Assembly (NCBI GenBank): GCA_964612515.1
Contig: CAZTCX010000026.1
Span: forward strand, 1 to 30,890
DNA length: 30,890 nt
Reading direction: 5' to 3'
DNA from: SABY01 sp964612515
GTDB lineage: Bacteria > Bacteroidota > Bacteroidia > Bacteroidales > 4484-276
Part shown: one piece after another, positions 1 through 8,618 of the stretch
Layout: each line of letters begins with the position of its first letter
Position numbering within the stretch: the first letter of the stretch is position 1
Position numbers and translations under genes: made by a program
The notes under the pieces: model-generated
The model's database searches: none
What the model saw: the letters and a program-made list of their open reading frames with translations, nothing else
Told to the model about the DNA's origin: nothing

Positions 1-2
1 TT

Positions 3-179
3 TTTTGTCGCAACACGCTTATTTATTTTGATCGCATGGTGCAATTGCGTGTGGTTCGGGCGCTGCTGAACAAACTCCGACCAGATGGATATTTTTTTAT
101 AGGACACTCCGAATCTTTATTAAACGACAAATGGCTCCCGCTGAAAAGGGTTGCGCCTGCTGTTTATCAAAAGATTTAA
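3..179 (+). CDS. cheR: CheR chemotaxis methyltransferase, C-terminal fragment (cut by window edge)
   Basis: An open frame enters from the left edge in frame 3 and encodes 58 residues ending at TAA 177-179. It reads FCRNTLIYFDR, then a Gly-Tyr-Phe-Phe-Ile-Gly-His-Ser-Glu stretch, and closes with AVYQKI. This is the C-terminal part of the SAM-binding domain of CheR: the family has an F-C/R-N-V-hydrophobic-I-Y-F motif followed by a late GYLFLGHSES-like motif. CheR methylates glutamates of methyl-accepting chemotaxis receptors at the cytoplasmic side of the membrane, and CheB, which reverses this, lies downstream in the same direction. Only the last fifth or so of the protein is visible, so catalytic integrity cannot be judged. 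Confidence 0.88.
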   Translation, partial: FCRNTLIYFDRMVQLRVVRALLNKLRPDGYFFIGHSESLLNDKWLPLKRVAPAVYQKI

Positions 180-332
180 GCTGTAAAAAGCAAATCGCAA
201 ATTTCAATGTTACAAATCACAAATAAATCGCAATTCTCAAAAAATCAAACTTCTGCCTGTCTTTAATGTTTGTTTCTGGAATCTATTTGAGATTTGGAAT
301 TTGATTTTTGGAACCTTTACCATTTATACATC
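180..332. repeat. AT-rich spacer with degenerate, partly self-complementary CAAATTTC-like repeats
   Basis: The gap between cheR and the next gene is made of repeated short words. CAAATCGCAAATTTC, CAAATCACAAATAAATCGC and AATCAAAC lie on the left; TTTGAGATTTGGAATTTGA lies on the right and is roughly complementary to the left words. It could fold into a loose AU-rich stem. I see no gene and no confident promoter. The upstream ATG at 294 lies inside this repeat, one reason to prefer the start at 333 for the next gene. Confidence 0.4.
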
Positions 333-1223
333 ATGACACCACTTACCGACCAGCAACTTATCGACGAGCTCTGGCAACGTATTGAGCAGCGCAGCCAGGC
401 CTACAGCGAACTGAAAACTCTAAATCAAAAGCTGCAGCAGGTGAACCGAAAACTCATAGAGGCTGAGCTACTAAAGACAAATTTTCTGTCGAATGCACGC
501 AACGAGATCATCAATCCGCTAACGTCAATACTTAGTCTGTCCGAATCGCTCGGCGCGAATGAAAACCTTCCGGCAGAAGAGATTCGCCGTCGGGCGGTAT
601 TGATCCATCAGGAAGCGGTGTCCCTTGATTTTCAATGGCACAATATCTTTGCATCTGCCGAGATAGAATCCGGTGATTTGGTGATAGAATATTATGATTT
701 TGATGTCGTGCAGGCGCTAAAAGTAATTATCGAAAAGTTTAATAAAATTGCCGCCGACAGAAATGTTCGTTTTGTTTTTGACGGGCCTTTAACGGATAAA
801 ATTATCATACGCAGCGATCCACAGAAGTTTCAGCTCATTGTCGAAAATCTGATTATGAACGCGGTTCAACAAACTTATCATGGCACTGAGGTAGGCATTT
901 CGATTGATTATAAAGAAGAAACCATAACCATCGCCGTTGCTGATCAAGGTCCCGGCATCGACCTCGCGGATCAGGATCGTATCTTCGACCGGTTCAACCG
1001 ACTCAACATTGCTGTGGCTACCCCAGGCCAGGGGCATGGGCTGGGACTTCCGCTTATAAAATCCTATCTGGAGCTACTCGGCGGCAAAATAAAGCTGCAA
1101 AGCCAACGCGACCATGGGAGTATTTTTACCATCCAAATTCCTGATCAAAAAAATAGTGCTGCAAGCAATGGCTCAACCCCGCTGGGACAGGACTTCCTCT
1201 TCGACCCAAGTGAATTGTTTTAA
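333..1223 (+). CDS. Histidine-kinase-like protein lacking the phospho-acceptor His (chemotaxis cluster)
   Basis: The product is 296 residues from ATG 333 (an in-frame ATG at 294 would add 13 residues read from repeat-like DNA). It has no membrane segment. Residues about 10-50 are a likely coiled coil. A HisKA-like helix follows, FLSNARNEIINPL, in which the His of the usual S-H-E-hydrophobic-R-T-P-L box is Asn57 (codon AAC). A HATPase_c domain follows with N-box LIVENLIMNA, G1 box DQGPGID and G2 box GHGLGLPL. ATP binding therefore looks intact while autophosphorylation on the canonical His is not possible. It lies between cheR and cheD and its stop is 3 bases before cheD, so it is probably translated with the chemotaxis genes. 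It may be a regulatory pseudokinase, or phosphorylate a partner in trans. The function is not known to me. Confidence 0.8.
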   Translation: MTPLTDQQLIDELWQRIEQRSQAYSELKTLNQKLQQVNRKLIEAELLKTNFLSNARNEIINPLTSILSLSESLGANENLPAEEIRRRAVLIHQEAVSLDFQWHNIFASAEIESGDLVIEYYDFDVVQALKVIIEKFNKIAADRNVRFVFDGPLTDKIIIRSDPQKFQLIVENLIMNAVQQTYHGTEVGISIDYKEETITIAVADQGPGIDLADQDRIFDRFNRLNIAVATPGQGHGLGLPLIKSYLELLGGKIKLQSQRDHGSIFTIQIPDQKNSAASNGSTPLGQDFLFDPSELF

Positions 1224-1226
1224 CCA

Positions 1227-1685
1227 ATGATGAACAACCTACAGGCAAAATACATTTATTCATCAGCCATTTTTGTAGCGCATCATCCGGCAATCCTCAA
1301 TACCATTCTGGGGTCGTGTGTGGCTGTTTGCCTGTGGGACAAAAAAAGGGGCACGGGAGGTATGAATCATTATATGCTCCCGCTTTGGAATGGCGAGGGG
1401 CTGGCTTCACCGAAATATGGAAACATTGCTAATGAGTTGCTGGTAAAGAAAATGATTGCTCAGGGTAGTAAAATGGAAAATCTTACGGTCAAATTTTTTG
1501 GCGGTGCAAAGATGCTCGATGATCACGCAAGGCTTTTTGATATTGGCCAGCGCAACATAGAGCTGGCCTTCGAGAACTACAAAGGTTTCGGAATAGAAAT
1601 AGCCAAAGGCAGCACTGGTGGCAGCCGCGGGCGCAAAATATTCTTCAACACCCTAACTGGGGTGGTAATGCAAAAATTTCTTTGA
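1227..1685 (+). CDS. cheD: CheD chemoreceptor glutamine deamidase
   Basis: The product is 152 residues, close to the usual CheD length of about 160. CheD deamidates specific glutamines of methyl-accepting chemotaxis proteins to glutamates, and in some bacteria it binds CheC or CheY. The family signature is visible: ILGSCVAVCLWD with nucleophile Cys31, and GTGGMNHYMLP with His48, followed by the conserved KFFGGAKM and the N-hydrophobic-E box (QRNIELAFENY). Either Met1 or Met2 may be the start, since ATGATG is tandem. It begins 3 bases after the preceding stop and sits 40 bases upstream of cheB, consistent with a single chemotaxis transcript. Confidence 0.92.
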   Translation: MMNNLQAKYIYSSAIFVAHHPAILNTILGSCVAVCLWDKKRGTGGMNHYMLPLWNGEGLASPKYGNIANELLVKKMIAQGSKMENLTVKFFGGAKMLDDHARLFDIGQRNIELAFENYKGFGIEIAKGSTGGSRGRKIFFNTLTGVVMQKFL

Positions 1686-1725
1686 ATGGTTGACAAAAGA
1701 CATGTAGGCGACAGTTGGTTTAATT

Positions 1726-2781
1726 ATGAAAAAGATTCGTGTTTTAATCGTTGATGATTCCGCAGTAATCCGGCAATCGCTGGCTGAAATCCTTATGCGC
1801 TCGGGGCAGATAGAAATTATTGACACAGCTTGCGACCCTTATGTGGCGGCAGCTTGCATGAAAAAAGAAATCCCGGATGTAATTACCCTCGACCTGGATA
1901 TGCCCCGCATGGACGGGCTTACTTTCCTTCATCGCATTATGACCCAGCACCCTGTTCCGGTGGTGGTAATTTCGAGTCTGACAAGCAAAGGCGCTCCCGA
2001 AGTAATCAAGGCGCTGAATTATGGCGCCGTGGAGGTCATCCACAAACCCAACCTAATCAATCCGGAAAATATCGACGAAAGCACCATCCAGATTGTAGAT
2101 GCAGTGATAGCGGCCAGCATGTCGCGACCAACACGCCGTAACATTGGCTGCCGGCCAAAAGCTGCAATATCGCCGTCACTCCGTCCTCCTGTGCTTACCT
2201 TCAACAGCAAAACAATAATTGCCATTGGCGCTTCTACCGGCGGAACAGAAGCTATCCAAACCATCCTGGCCGGGCTGCCCGCCAACACACCTCCGGTGGT
2301 TATCGTACAACACATGCCCGCCGGCTTTACCCGTACTTTTGCCGAAAGGCTCAACAGCCTGTTTCCTTTTCAGGTAAAAGAAGCTACCAATGACGAGGAG
2401 CTTACTGCCGGCAAAGTGCTGATTGCTCCTGGTGGTTTTCATTTGGCCATCAAACACTCTTCCACCGGTTTCTGCGCGGATGTTCACAGCGGGCCATTGG
2501 TAAATCGTCACCGGCCAGCCGTTGATGTGCTTTTTCCTTCGCTTGCGCAAATGGCGGGCAAGCATGCTGTGGGTATCCTGCTCACAGGGATGGGCGCTGA
2601 CGGAGCTGCAGGTCTGCTGGAAATGAAACAGGCAGGAGCTCTTACAATTGCACAGGATAAAGCCACCAGCGTGGTTTATGGAATGCCCAAAGAAGCCGAA
2701 AAGATTGGCGCGGTACAATTCGTCAAGCCCATACAGCATATTGCTGAATTTGTAATTAATAAAATTAAAAATGCCCGGTAA
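1726..2781 (+). CDS. cheB: CheB protein-glutamate methylesterase/deamidase with receiver domain
   Basis: The product is 351 residues with standard CheB architecture. The N-terminal receiver domain (about 1-125) has the acidic pocket VDD at 9-11, phospho-acceptor Asp56 in LDLDMPRMDG, and the conserved Lys in IHKPN. After a linker (about 130-160) comes the methylesterase domain with the catalytic triad Ser170 (GASTGG), His196 (QHMPAGFT) and Asp292 (TGMGADGA). It removes methyl groups from chemoreceptor glutamates when phosphorylated by CheA, opposing CheR. Its last 11 bases overlap the start of the downstream cyclase gene, suggesting translational coupling. No cheA, cheW or receptor gene is in this window. 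Confidence 0.95.
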   Translation: MKKIRVLIVDDSAVIRQSLAEILMRSGQIEIIDTACDPYVAAACMKKEIPDVITLDLDMPRMDGLTFLHRIMTQHPVPVVVISSLTSKGAPEVIKALNYGAVEVIHKPNLINPENIDESTIQIVDAVIAASMSRPTRRNIGCRPKAAISPSLRPPVLTFNSKTIIAIGASTGGTEAIQTILAGLPANTPPVVIVQHMPAGFTRTFAERLNSLFPFQVKEATNDEELTAGKVLIAPGGFHLAIKHSSTGFCADVHSGPLVNRHRPAVDVLFPSLAQMAGKHAVGILLTGMGADGAAGLLEMKQAGALTIAQDKATSVVYGMPKEAEKIGAVQFVKPIQHIAEFVINKIKNAR

Positions 2782-4747
2782 AAATCTTCTTCTGATCCTT
2801 TTGCTCCTCATTGGGCTTATCCCTACACTCCGGGCCGAAAGGACTATTTCGCTGTGCGACAGCCTCTACGCACAGGCACTGAAGCGACCAACTGATACCC
2901 TGCTTCTCGAGAATCTGATGGAGGCAGTGCGTGATATCGATGTGACACAGCGCGACACAGCTTATTATTACACAGAAAAATTATACGACCTATCGGCGAA
3001 GCAAAATTTCAATCGTGGAATAGCCACCGCTCTCAACCTGCAGGGGATGTTGCTCGAACAAAGTGATTATCCGGCAGCAATTGCAAAATACAAGCAAAGC
3101 CTTAGGATTGCCAAAGAGAATAATCTAAATATTCTTACCGCTTCCGTTTATAACAATCTTAGCATTGTCTATTCGGTTATGGGCGACTATTCCGTGTCGA
3201 TCAATTACCTATTGGAATTGCTTTCGTTGGCCGAAAGCATGAAAGATACCATGCGCATGGCAGTAGCCCTCAACAATATTGGCCTTCGCTACCAGGAAAT
3301 GAAAAGCCCGGATGTGGCGCTGGATTATTTTCGCAAAGCAATGGATTACAACCTGAAAGTTTTTGACACAGCCAGGTATGCCACCAACCTGTCTAATATC
3401 GGCATTGCATTTCAGGCACTCGAAGAATATGATTCAGCATTTTATTACCATCAAAAAGCCATTACGCTGCACCGGCGAAACCACGACTTGTACAAACTCG
3501 AATATGCTTACCAGGCACTCGTTTATTTCTATATCAATAAAAATGAAATCGAACTTGCTGTCAGCGTTTTGGATACAGCGCTTGATCTTGCGCATCAGGT
3601 GAATGACCAATATGGCTTACTAAACCTGATGATTGCCCGGGGCGATTTATTCAACCAAAAAGGCGATTTCAAGGCAGCTTTACAGATACTCAACCAAACA
3701 CGTCATCAAGCACTCCAGATGAACTACCGTAGTATATTGGTGGATATTTACAAGGGTCTAAGTGAAGCCTATCGCGGTGTTGGTGATTTTAAAAACGCGC
3801 TCGAATACAACGAAAAATACATTGCATTGCGTGACTCCCTGGTAAACATCGAAAAGAGTAAATCGCAAATAAGTGTAAATGCTTACGTCAAAGAAAAGAC
3901 GGATAAGGAAATAGAGCTGTTTACTAAAAATATTGAAATACAAAAACTCCAGCTCCAACGCCAAAAACAGTTGCGTAACCTGATCATGATTATTGGAGCG
4001 TTATTTTTAGCTATCGCGTTGCTGCTGCTGAACCGCTACCGATACGCGCAACGAACACGTCGTGAGCTGGAAAGCAAAAACCTGGTGATAACACACGAAC
4101 GAAAACGGTCCGATGACCTGCTGCTGAATATCCTGCCGTCGGAAACCGCTGAAGAGCTCAAAAACAGCGGCACATCCAAAGCCCGCAAATACGATCAGGT
4201 GACGGTACTTTTTACTGATTTCAAAGGATTTGTTCAAATGGCAGGGCAGATGTCACCGGAAGAGTTGGTGGCTGAAATCGACTATTGCTACAAACATTTC
4301 GACGACATCATCACGCAGTACCACGTCGAAAAAATCAAGACCATCGGCGACTCGTACATGTGCGCTGCCGGCCTGCCTGTTGCCAACGACACCCACCCTT
4401 TGGATGCCGTTCGGGCTGCCTGCGCGCTCCGCCAGTTTATGGAAGAGTACAAGCAACAACGGCAAGCTGCCGGAATGCCCTGGTTTGAGGCGCGCATTGG
4501 ATTGCACACCGGCCCGGTGGTAGCGGGCATCGTAGGAAATCGCAAATTTGCCTACGACATTTGGGGCGACACCGTCAACATTGCCTCGCGCATGGAGTCG
4601 GGCGGCGAAGTGGGTAAGGTAAATATTTCGCACACCACCTGGCTGCTGGTGAAAGATCATTTCAGGTGCACCTCCCGCGGAAAAATTGAAGTGAAAAACG
4701 GGGTTTCTTTCGAGATGTATTTTGTAGAAAAGGAAAGTCGGCAGTAG
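2771..4747 (+). CDS. Membrane TPR protein with class III adenylate cyclase domain
   Basis: The product is 658 residues. It begins with a signal peptide (MPGKNLLLILLLLIGLIP, likely cleaved after LRA), followed by a periplasmic array of TPR repeats (about 40-370) with N-N-hydrophobic and A-L-x-Y/F-hydrophobic-x-K/Q-A helix pairs. A charged coiled coil leads to one membrane helix (about 401-422). Then come the linker LLLNILPSETAEEL, typical upstream of bacterial class III cyclases, and a cyclase domain (about 475-655). Metal-binding Asp483 (FTDFKGF) and Asp527 (GDSYM) are present. Lys523 and Asp596 (YDIWGD) match the adenine-selecting pair, and Asn603 and Arg607 (VNIASR) the catalytic pair, so cAMP rather than cGMP is the expected product. 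It overlaps cheB by 11 bases. Confidence 0.9.
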   Translation: MPGKNLLLILLLLIGLIPTLRAERTISLCDSLYAQALKRPTDTLLLENLMEAVRDIDVTQRDTAYYYTEKLYDLSAKQNFNRGIATALNLQGMLLEQSDYPAAIAKYKQSLRIAKENNLNILTASVYNNLSIVYSVMGDYSVSINYLLELLSLAESMKDTMRMAVALNNIGLRYQEMKSPDVALDYFRKAMDYNLKVFDTARYATNLSNIGIAFQALEEYDSAFYYHQKAITLHRRNHDLYKLEYAYQALVYFYINKNEIELAVSVLDTALDLAHQVNDQYGLLNLMIARGDLFNQKGDFKAALQILNQTRHQALQMNYRSILVDIYKGLSEAYRGVGDFKNALEYNEKYIALRDSLVNIEKSKSQISVNAYVKEKTDKEIELFTKNIEIQKLQLQRQKQLRNLIMIIGALFLAIALLLLNRYRYAQRTRRELESKNLVITHERKRSDDLLLNILPSETAEELKNSGTSKARKYDQVTVLFTDFKGFVQMAGQMSPEELVAEIDYCYKHFDDIITQYHVEKIKTIGDSYMCAAGLPVANDTHPLDAVRAACALRQFMEEYKQQRQAAGMPWFEARIGLHTGPVVAGIVGNRKFAYDIWGDTVNIASRMESGGEVGKVNISHTTWLLVKDHFRCTSRGKIEVKNGVSFEMYFVEKESRQ

Positions 4748-5332
4748 GGAGTCGGTGGTCATCAGGCCTCAGTTTTTAGCCGTCACGCATCAGTTTTCAG
4801 TTCTCAAGAGGTTGTAATTTTTCTTGAGCTGCAGCGCAGCGTGATTTTGTTTTGGTGAAGATTTGAAAACCTTGTCCTAATTTTTTAACCTTAGTAAACA
4901 AGACATCTTCTTTAAATCCAACCATAGTAATTCGCTAACTATGGAAATCCTTGGCGAAGCAACATACAATACTACGAAATTTAAGCTGCAGCGCACCGGA
5001 ATATTATTTCATCAGGAAGAAGTATCAAAGGATTTCTAAGCATAGGGAAAGCCGGGTAAATCGCCGGTTTCTGAAACACATGAGGAAGATAATAACTTTA
5101 TGGTGCCGAAAGGATAATCCTTATTGTAGCTAAACAATAGTTTCAATTGCTTGTTTCTTGACTTTGTCATATTGACAAAATAATGTATTTTAGCCCAAAA
5201 TCAAGAAAATCAAACAAGTCAATTATGAGAATTATTATGTTAAAATTAAATTGCAGCAATTTTCGTATTTCTTATTAAAACATTAACAATTGAAATTCTA
5301 TATTAATATTTAAATCTTCAAAACTCTATTTT
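4748..5332. other. 585-base intergenic region, no convincing gene
   Basis: This gap separates the chemotaxis cluster from the subtilase. The word CTGCAGCGCA occurs twice, near 4831 and 4987, and there is a small CCGG-hairpin around 5053-5070. A 60-codon frame at 4951-5133 is basic and low in complexity, with no recognisable domain, and I do not accept it as a gene. The last 180 bases are strongly AT-rich, as expected for a promoter and leader of the secreted protease gene. Confidence 0.5.
5163..5193 (+). promoter_or_regulatory. Candidate Bacteroidota promoter for the subtilase gene
   Basis: TTTG at 5163-5166 is followed 19 bases later by TATTTTAG at 5186-5193. This resembles the Bacteroidota housekeeping promoter pair of TTTG near -33 and TAnnTTTG near -7, with 19-21 bases between. 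The match to the -7 box is imperfect at its last two positions. The predicted leader of about 130 bases is AT-rich. This is motif reading only. Confidence 0.3.
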
Positions 5333-8300
5333 ATGATGAAACAGATCTACAAAGCGGCAATTACTTCATTGCCAGTCATTTTTTATTTAACAATTAGTCT
5401 ATTTTGTATTCCCGTTTTTGGACAGGAAAAATCCGCAGTAAAATCGTACACCCCGAAAGCGATAAGTGATGCTTTTGTAAGGAATGCTGTTACTCAGGAG
5501 GATATGATCGAGCGTGCCAAATATCATCCATACATGCAGGGCGAAATTGTAGTAGCAGTAGTGCTTGAGGCCTCAAAGGAAGAAGCAAATTTGCAAATTC
5601 GGGAATATGATTGGTCACAATTTTTTGGAAACAAAAATGTAACGCCTATCGCCTATCTAATGACGAAGCAACAAACTGAACACAAAAGTGTATCGCTGGT
5701 ACACTTATCCCTCACTAAGGATATGGACGTTTTTGAAGCCATGCAAATGCTGGATGGAAAGCCCGATATACTTTGGAGTTCCCCAAATTTTTATTTTGAG
5801 GGAGATCCACGTGAAGTTATCCCCAATGATCCCCTTTATGGTTCCCAATACCACCATCCTTTGATGCAAAACAACCTGGCATGGGATTATACCTATGGCA
5901 ATCCTGATATCATCATAGGAATTACTGACGATGGTGTAGAACTTTCGCATAGCGACTTGAACCCTAATATTTGGGTAAATCCCGGCGAGATACCCGGTAA
6001 TGGAATTGATGATGACAATAACGGTTATATTGATGATGTGAATGGTTGGGACTTTTCCTCTGGAAACAATAACCCCAATCCAAATTATTCATCCGATGAT
6101 CATGGAACACACGTATCAGGTATCAGTGCAGGACGCACCAATAATTCAATCGGTATTGCAGGTGTTTCAGGACATTCAACTATCTTACCTATACAATTTT
6201 ATGGCGTTGGTTCGTGGACAGCAACAGTATGTAACGCATCATTTACCTATGCAGCCGACAATGGAGCAAATATTGTCAACACAAGTTATAATATTGATGG
6301 CTTTGTGGGCGATCCTGTTTTTACTGCAGGCATGCAATACATGCACGATGCCGGGGTGCTACACTTTAATTCGGGTGGAAATGGTAACGAATTAAATCCA
6401 GCACGTCAGGCTTTTCACCAGACATTATTAGTAGCGAGTACAACTGCTTCGGATGCAAGAAGTAGTTTTAGCAATTACGGAACAGGTATAGATATTTCTG
6501 CTCCGGGTAGCGACATCTATTCTACCATAACATCCAATGGATATGGTTATAAATCAGGTACAAGTATGGCAGCACCCAATGCCGCCGGTGCAGCAGCTCT
6601 GATATGGAGTGCCAACCCGAGCTGGAATAGTTATCAGGTTGCAGCCCAGCTTTTAGCTACTGCCGATGATATTGACGGTATAAATCCAGCCTATGCCGGG
6701 CTGCTCGGAGCAGGTAGGGTTAACACCTATTCGGCCATGTCAACTATGCTTGGCTCCCCTATCCTTAAATCAACCGAAGGAATGCCAAACGAAGGAAGCA
6801 CAGTTCCTCCCGATGAGATTGATGAGTTCACCGTGGCTTTTTCACAGGTAATGGATCCTGCAACGGTAAATAATATTGCTAATTACGAGCTAAGAGGTGC
6901 CGGCCCTGATGATACCTTTGGAAATGCTGATGATGTTTTGTACACACTTAGTATTTCTGCTCCTTATATGTATGGGACAAATTGGGTGACTTTTGAAGTT
7001 TCCGGCCCTCCCTTTATCAATGGTTTACATCGTATTACCTTTTTCTCCGGTGGCTTAAGCAATCCCTTTGGCACAGCCCTGGATGGCGACGCAAACGGAA
7101 CGGGTGGCGATGATTTTATTCGCAATTTTACCATTGGTATCCCGGCACCAATTGCTGATTTTGAAGCCGACAACACAAGCCCGGTACCGGATGCAGATGT
7201 TATTTTTACTGATCTCACTTACGGTGGGCCATCAGCATGGACGTGGACAATTACTCCGGAAACATTTACCTTTGTTAATGGAACTGATGAAAATTCACAA
7301 AACCCTGAAGTTCAATTTGCTGAACTTGGCTTCTATACAATAACTCTTGAGGTATCAAATGTTGCCGGGTCAGACAGTGAAACAAAAGAAGATTATATCA
7401 ATGTTATTACTTGTGTGTATTGTCCTGCTGCGAGTAATAATGGTACGGATGAGTGGATCAGCAATGTAAGTTTCAATACTATAGATAATTCTTCGGTGGC
7501 AGGTCCAGGTTACACAGATTACACTTCCATATCTACACAAGTTGATCCAGGATCAACGCATGATATATCCATATCTTGTGGATCAACAGGAAACTGGACT
7601 GAGAATATCTGGGTGTTTTTTGATTGGAATCAGGACTGTGATTTTAATGATCCGGGAGAAATTTATGACTTAGGACAAACCAGTGGACCGGGGACACTAA
7701 CTGCCAGTGTGTTGGTGCCTGATGATGCAGTTCCCGGATCAGTAAGAATGCGGGCGTTTTTGAAATACGGCTCAGACCCTTCCGGTGCCTGCGAAAATAA
7801 CTTCTCCTATGGTGAGGTGGAAGATTATACCATTCTGGTTGAGACAAATTTGACAGAGGGTAAAATACAGGGCTTTGTGCGCGATGCCGAAACCAACCTA
7901 GCCATTGGAGCTGCCGTGATTACTGCTACAAATGCAGATGATCTGGTATATACTGCTGAAACACCATTTGGTTCACATTACAGTATGCTGCTACTGGAAG
8001 GTCTTTATACAGTTTCCTGCGAGTCTTCTGGTTACGAAACAAATACTATAACTGATGTAGTAATTGCTGGTGGTGAAATTACAAATCACACATTTTACCT
8101 GGAGCCTGCAAAACTGATCACCGGCCTTGATGAAGCGCAATACTCACAAGTCAGAATCAGCCCCAATCCTTCCAGCAATGAGGTGGAAATTCAATCCGGA
8201 GCTGAGATCACACATCTTACCATAATCAACCAGGCCGGACAAATTGTTTACGAAGATAAATCCAACTCAAAAATCCTGAATTTGAATGTTTCAACATTCG

Positions 8301-8371
8301 ACTCAGGAATCTATTTTGTAAAAATATTCACACAGGACAATGTAATGACCGAAAAGCTGGTGATTGAGTAA
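5333..8371 (+). CDS. Secreted subtilisin-like serine protease with PKD, GEVED and T9SS sorting domains
   Basis: The product is 1012 residues. A signal peptide (about 1-31, ending VFGQ) is followed by a propeptide-like region (about 50-160). The S8 peptidase domain (about 175-470) has catalytic Asp199 (ITDDG), His257 (DDHGTHVSG) and Ser411 (GTSMAAP), with Asn350 as the oxyanion-hole candidate. An Ig/Big-like segment follows, then a PKD domain (PIADFEADN to YINV), and a GEVED domain with the sequence FFDWNQDCDFNDPGE and the terminal GEVEDYTI motif. A carboxypeptidase-regulatory-like beta domain starts GKIQGFVRDAETN. The C-terminal sorting domain (ISPNPSSNEVEI to MTEKLVIE) marks export by the type IX secretion system. 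The protein is probably surface-bound or released and digests proteins. It is monocistronic, with a terminator downstream. Confidence 0.95.
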   Translation: MMKQIYKAAITSLPVIFYLTISLFCIPVFGQEKSAVKSYTPKAISDAFVRNAVTQEDMIERAKYHPYMQGEIVVAVVLEASKEEANLQIREYDWSQFFGNKNVTPIAYLMTKQQTEHKSVSLVHLSLTKDMDVFEAMQMLDGKPDILWSSPNFYFEGDPREVIPNDPLYGSQYHHPLMQNNLAWDYTYGNPDIIIGITDDGVELSHSDLNPNIWVNPGEIPGNGIDDDNNGYIDDVNGWDFSSGNNNPNPNYSSDDHGTHVSGISAGRTNNSIGIAGVSGHSTILPIQFYGVGSWTATVCNASFTYAADNGANIVNTSYNIDGFVGDPVFTAGMQYMHDAGVLHFNSGGNGNELNPARQAFHQTLLVASTTASDARSSFSNYGTGIDISAPGSDIYSTITSNGYGYKSGTSMAAPNAAGAAALIWSANPSWNSYQVAAQLLATADDIDGINPAYAGLLGAGRVNTYSAMSTMLGSPILKSTEGMPNEGSTVPPDEIDEFTVAFSQVMDPATVNNIANYELRGAGPDDTFGNADDVLYTLSISAPYMYGTNWVTFEVSGPPFINGLHRITFFSGGLSNPFGTALDGDANGTGGDDFIRNFTIGIPAPIADFEADNTSPVPDADVIFTDLTYGGPSAWTWTITPETFTFVNGTDENSQNPEVQFAELGFYTITLEVSNVAGSDSETKEDYINVITCVYCPAASNNGTDEWISNVSFNTIDNSSVAGPGYTDYTSISTQVDPGSTHDISISCGSTGNWTENIWVFFDWNQDCDFNDPGEIYDLGQTSGPGTLTASVLVPDDAVPGSVRMRAFLKYGSDPSGACENNFSYGEVEDYTILVETNLTEGKIQGFVRDAETNLAIGAAVITATNADDLVYTAETPFGSHYSMLLLEGLYTVSCESSGYETNTITDVVIAGGEITNHTFYLEPAKLITGLDEAQYSQVRISPNPSSNEVEIQSGAEITHLTIINQAGQIVYEDKSNSKILNLNVSTFDSGIYFVKIFTQDNVMTEKLVIE

Positions 8372-8383
8372 ATTTAGCATAGC

Positions 8384-8442
8384 GTAGTCAGGGCATGACT
8401 GTATGTCGTAGTCAGGGCATGACTTTGAGTCATACCCTGACT
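8384..8442 (+). repeat. 17-bp direct repeat forming a 15-bp hairpin after the subtilase gene
   Basis: GTAGTCAGGGCATGACT occurs twice, at 8384-8400 and 8408-8424. The second copy is followed after three bases by AGTCATACCCTGACT (8428-8442), its reverse complement with one mismatch. This gives a stem of 15 pairs with a 3-base loop, followed by TTTT. The tandem copy means either repeat can pair with the inverted arm. It could stabilise the 3' end of the mRNA or act as a first terminator. Confidence 0.6.
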
Positions 8443-8450
8443 TTTGAAGT

Positions 8451-8496
8451 CCCGATTCGTTCTGCCATACCAGCGGAATGGATCGGGGCTTTTTTT
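8451..8496 (+). terminator. Intrinsic terminator of the subtilase gene
   Basis: CCCGATTCGTTC (8451-8462) pairs with GGAATGGATCGGG (about 8475-8487), using a few G-T wobbles, around a loop of about a dozen bases. It is followed by a run of seven T residues (8490-8496). It reads rightward, with no matching T-run for leftward transcripts. It separates the subtilase from the convergent phosphatase gene, whose stop is at 8619. Confidence 0.7.
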
Positions 8497-8618
8497 ATGA
8501 AAGCCGGAAGGGATAACCATCAAAAAGAAAATTCTTTGTGATGAATATGAAAAATACATCCGTTTTTTTCCTGCTTACGACATACGTCACGTGACTAGCG
8601 CGCTGTGCCTTGCCTCTT

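Noticed and set aside
4951..5133. 60-codon open frame in the gap before the subtilase
   Set aside because: It has basic, unstructured composition, no recognisable motif and no ribosome-site support, and it crosses a small hairpin.
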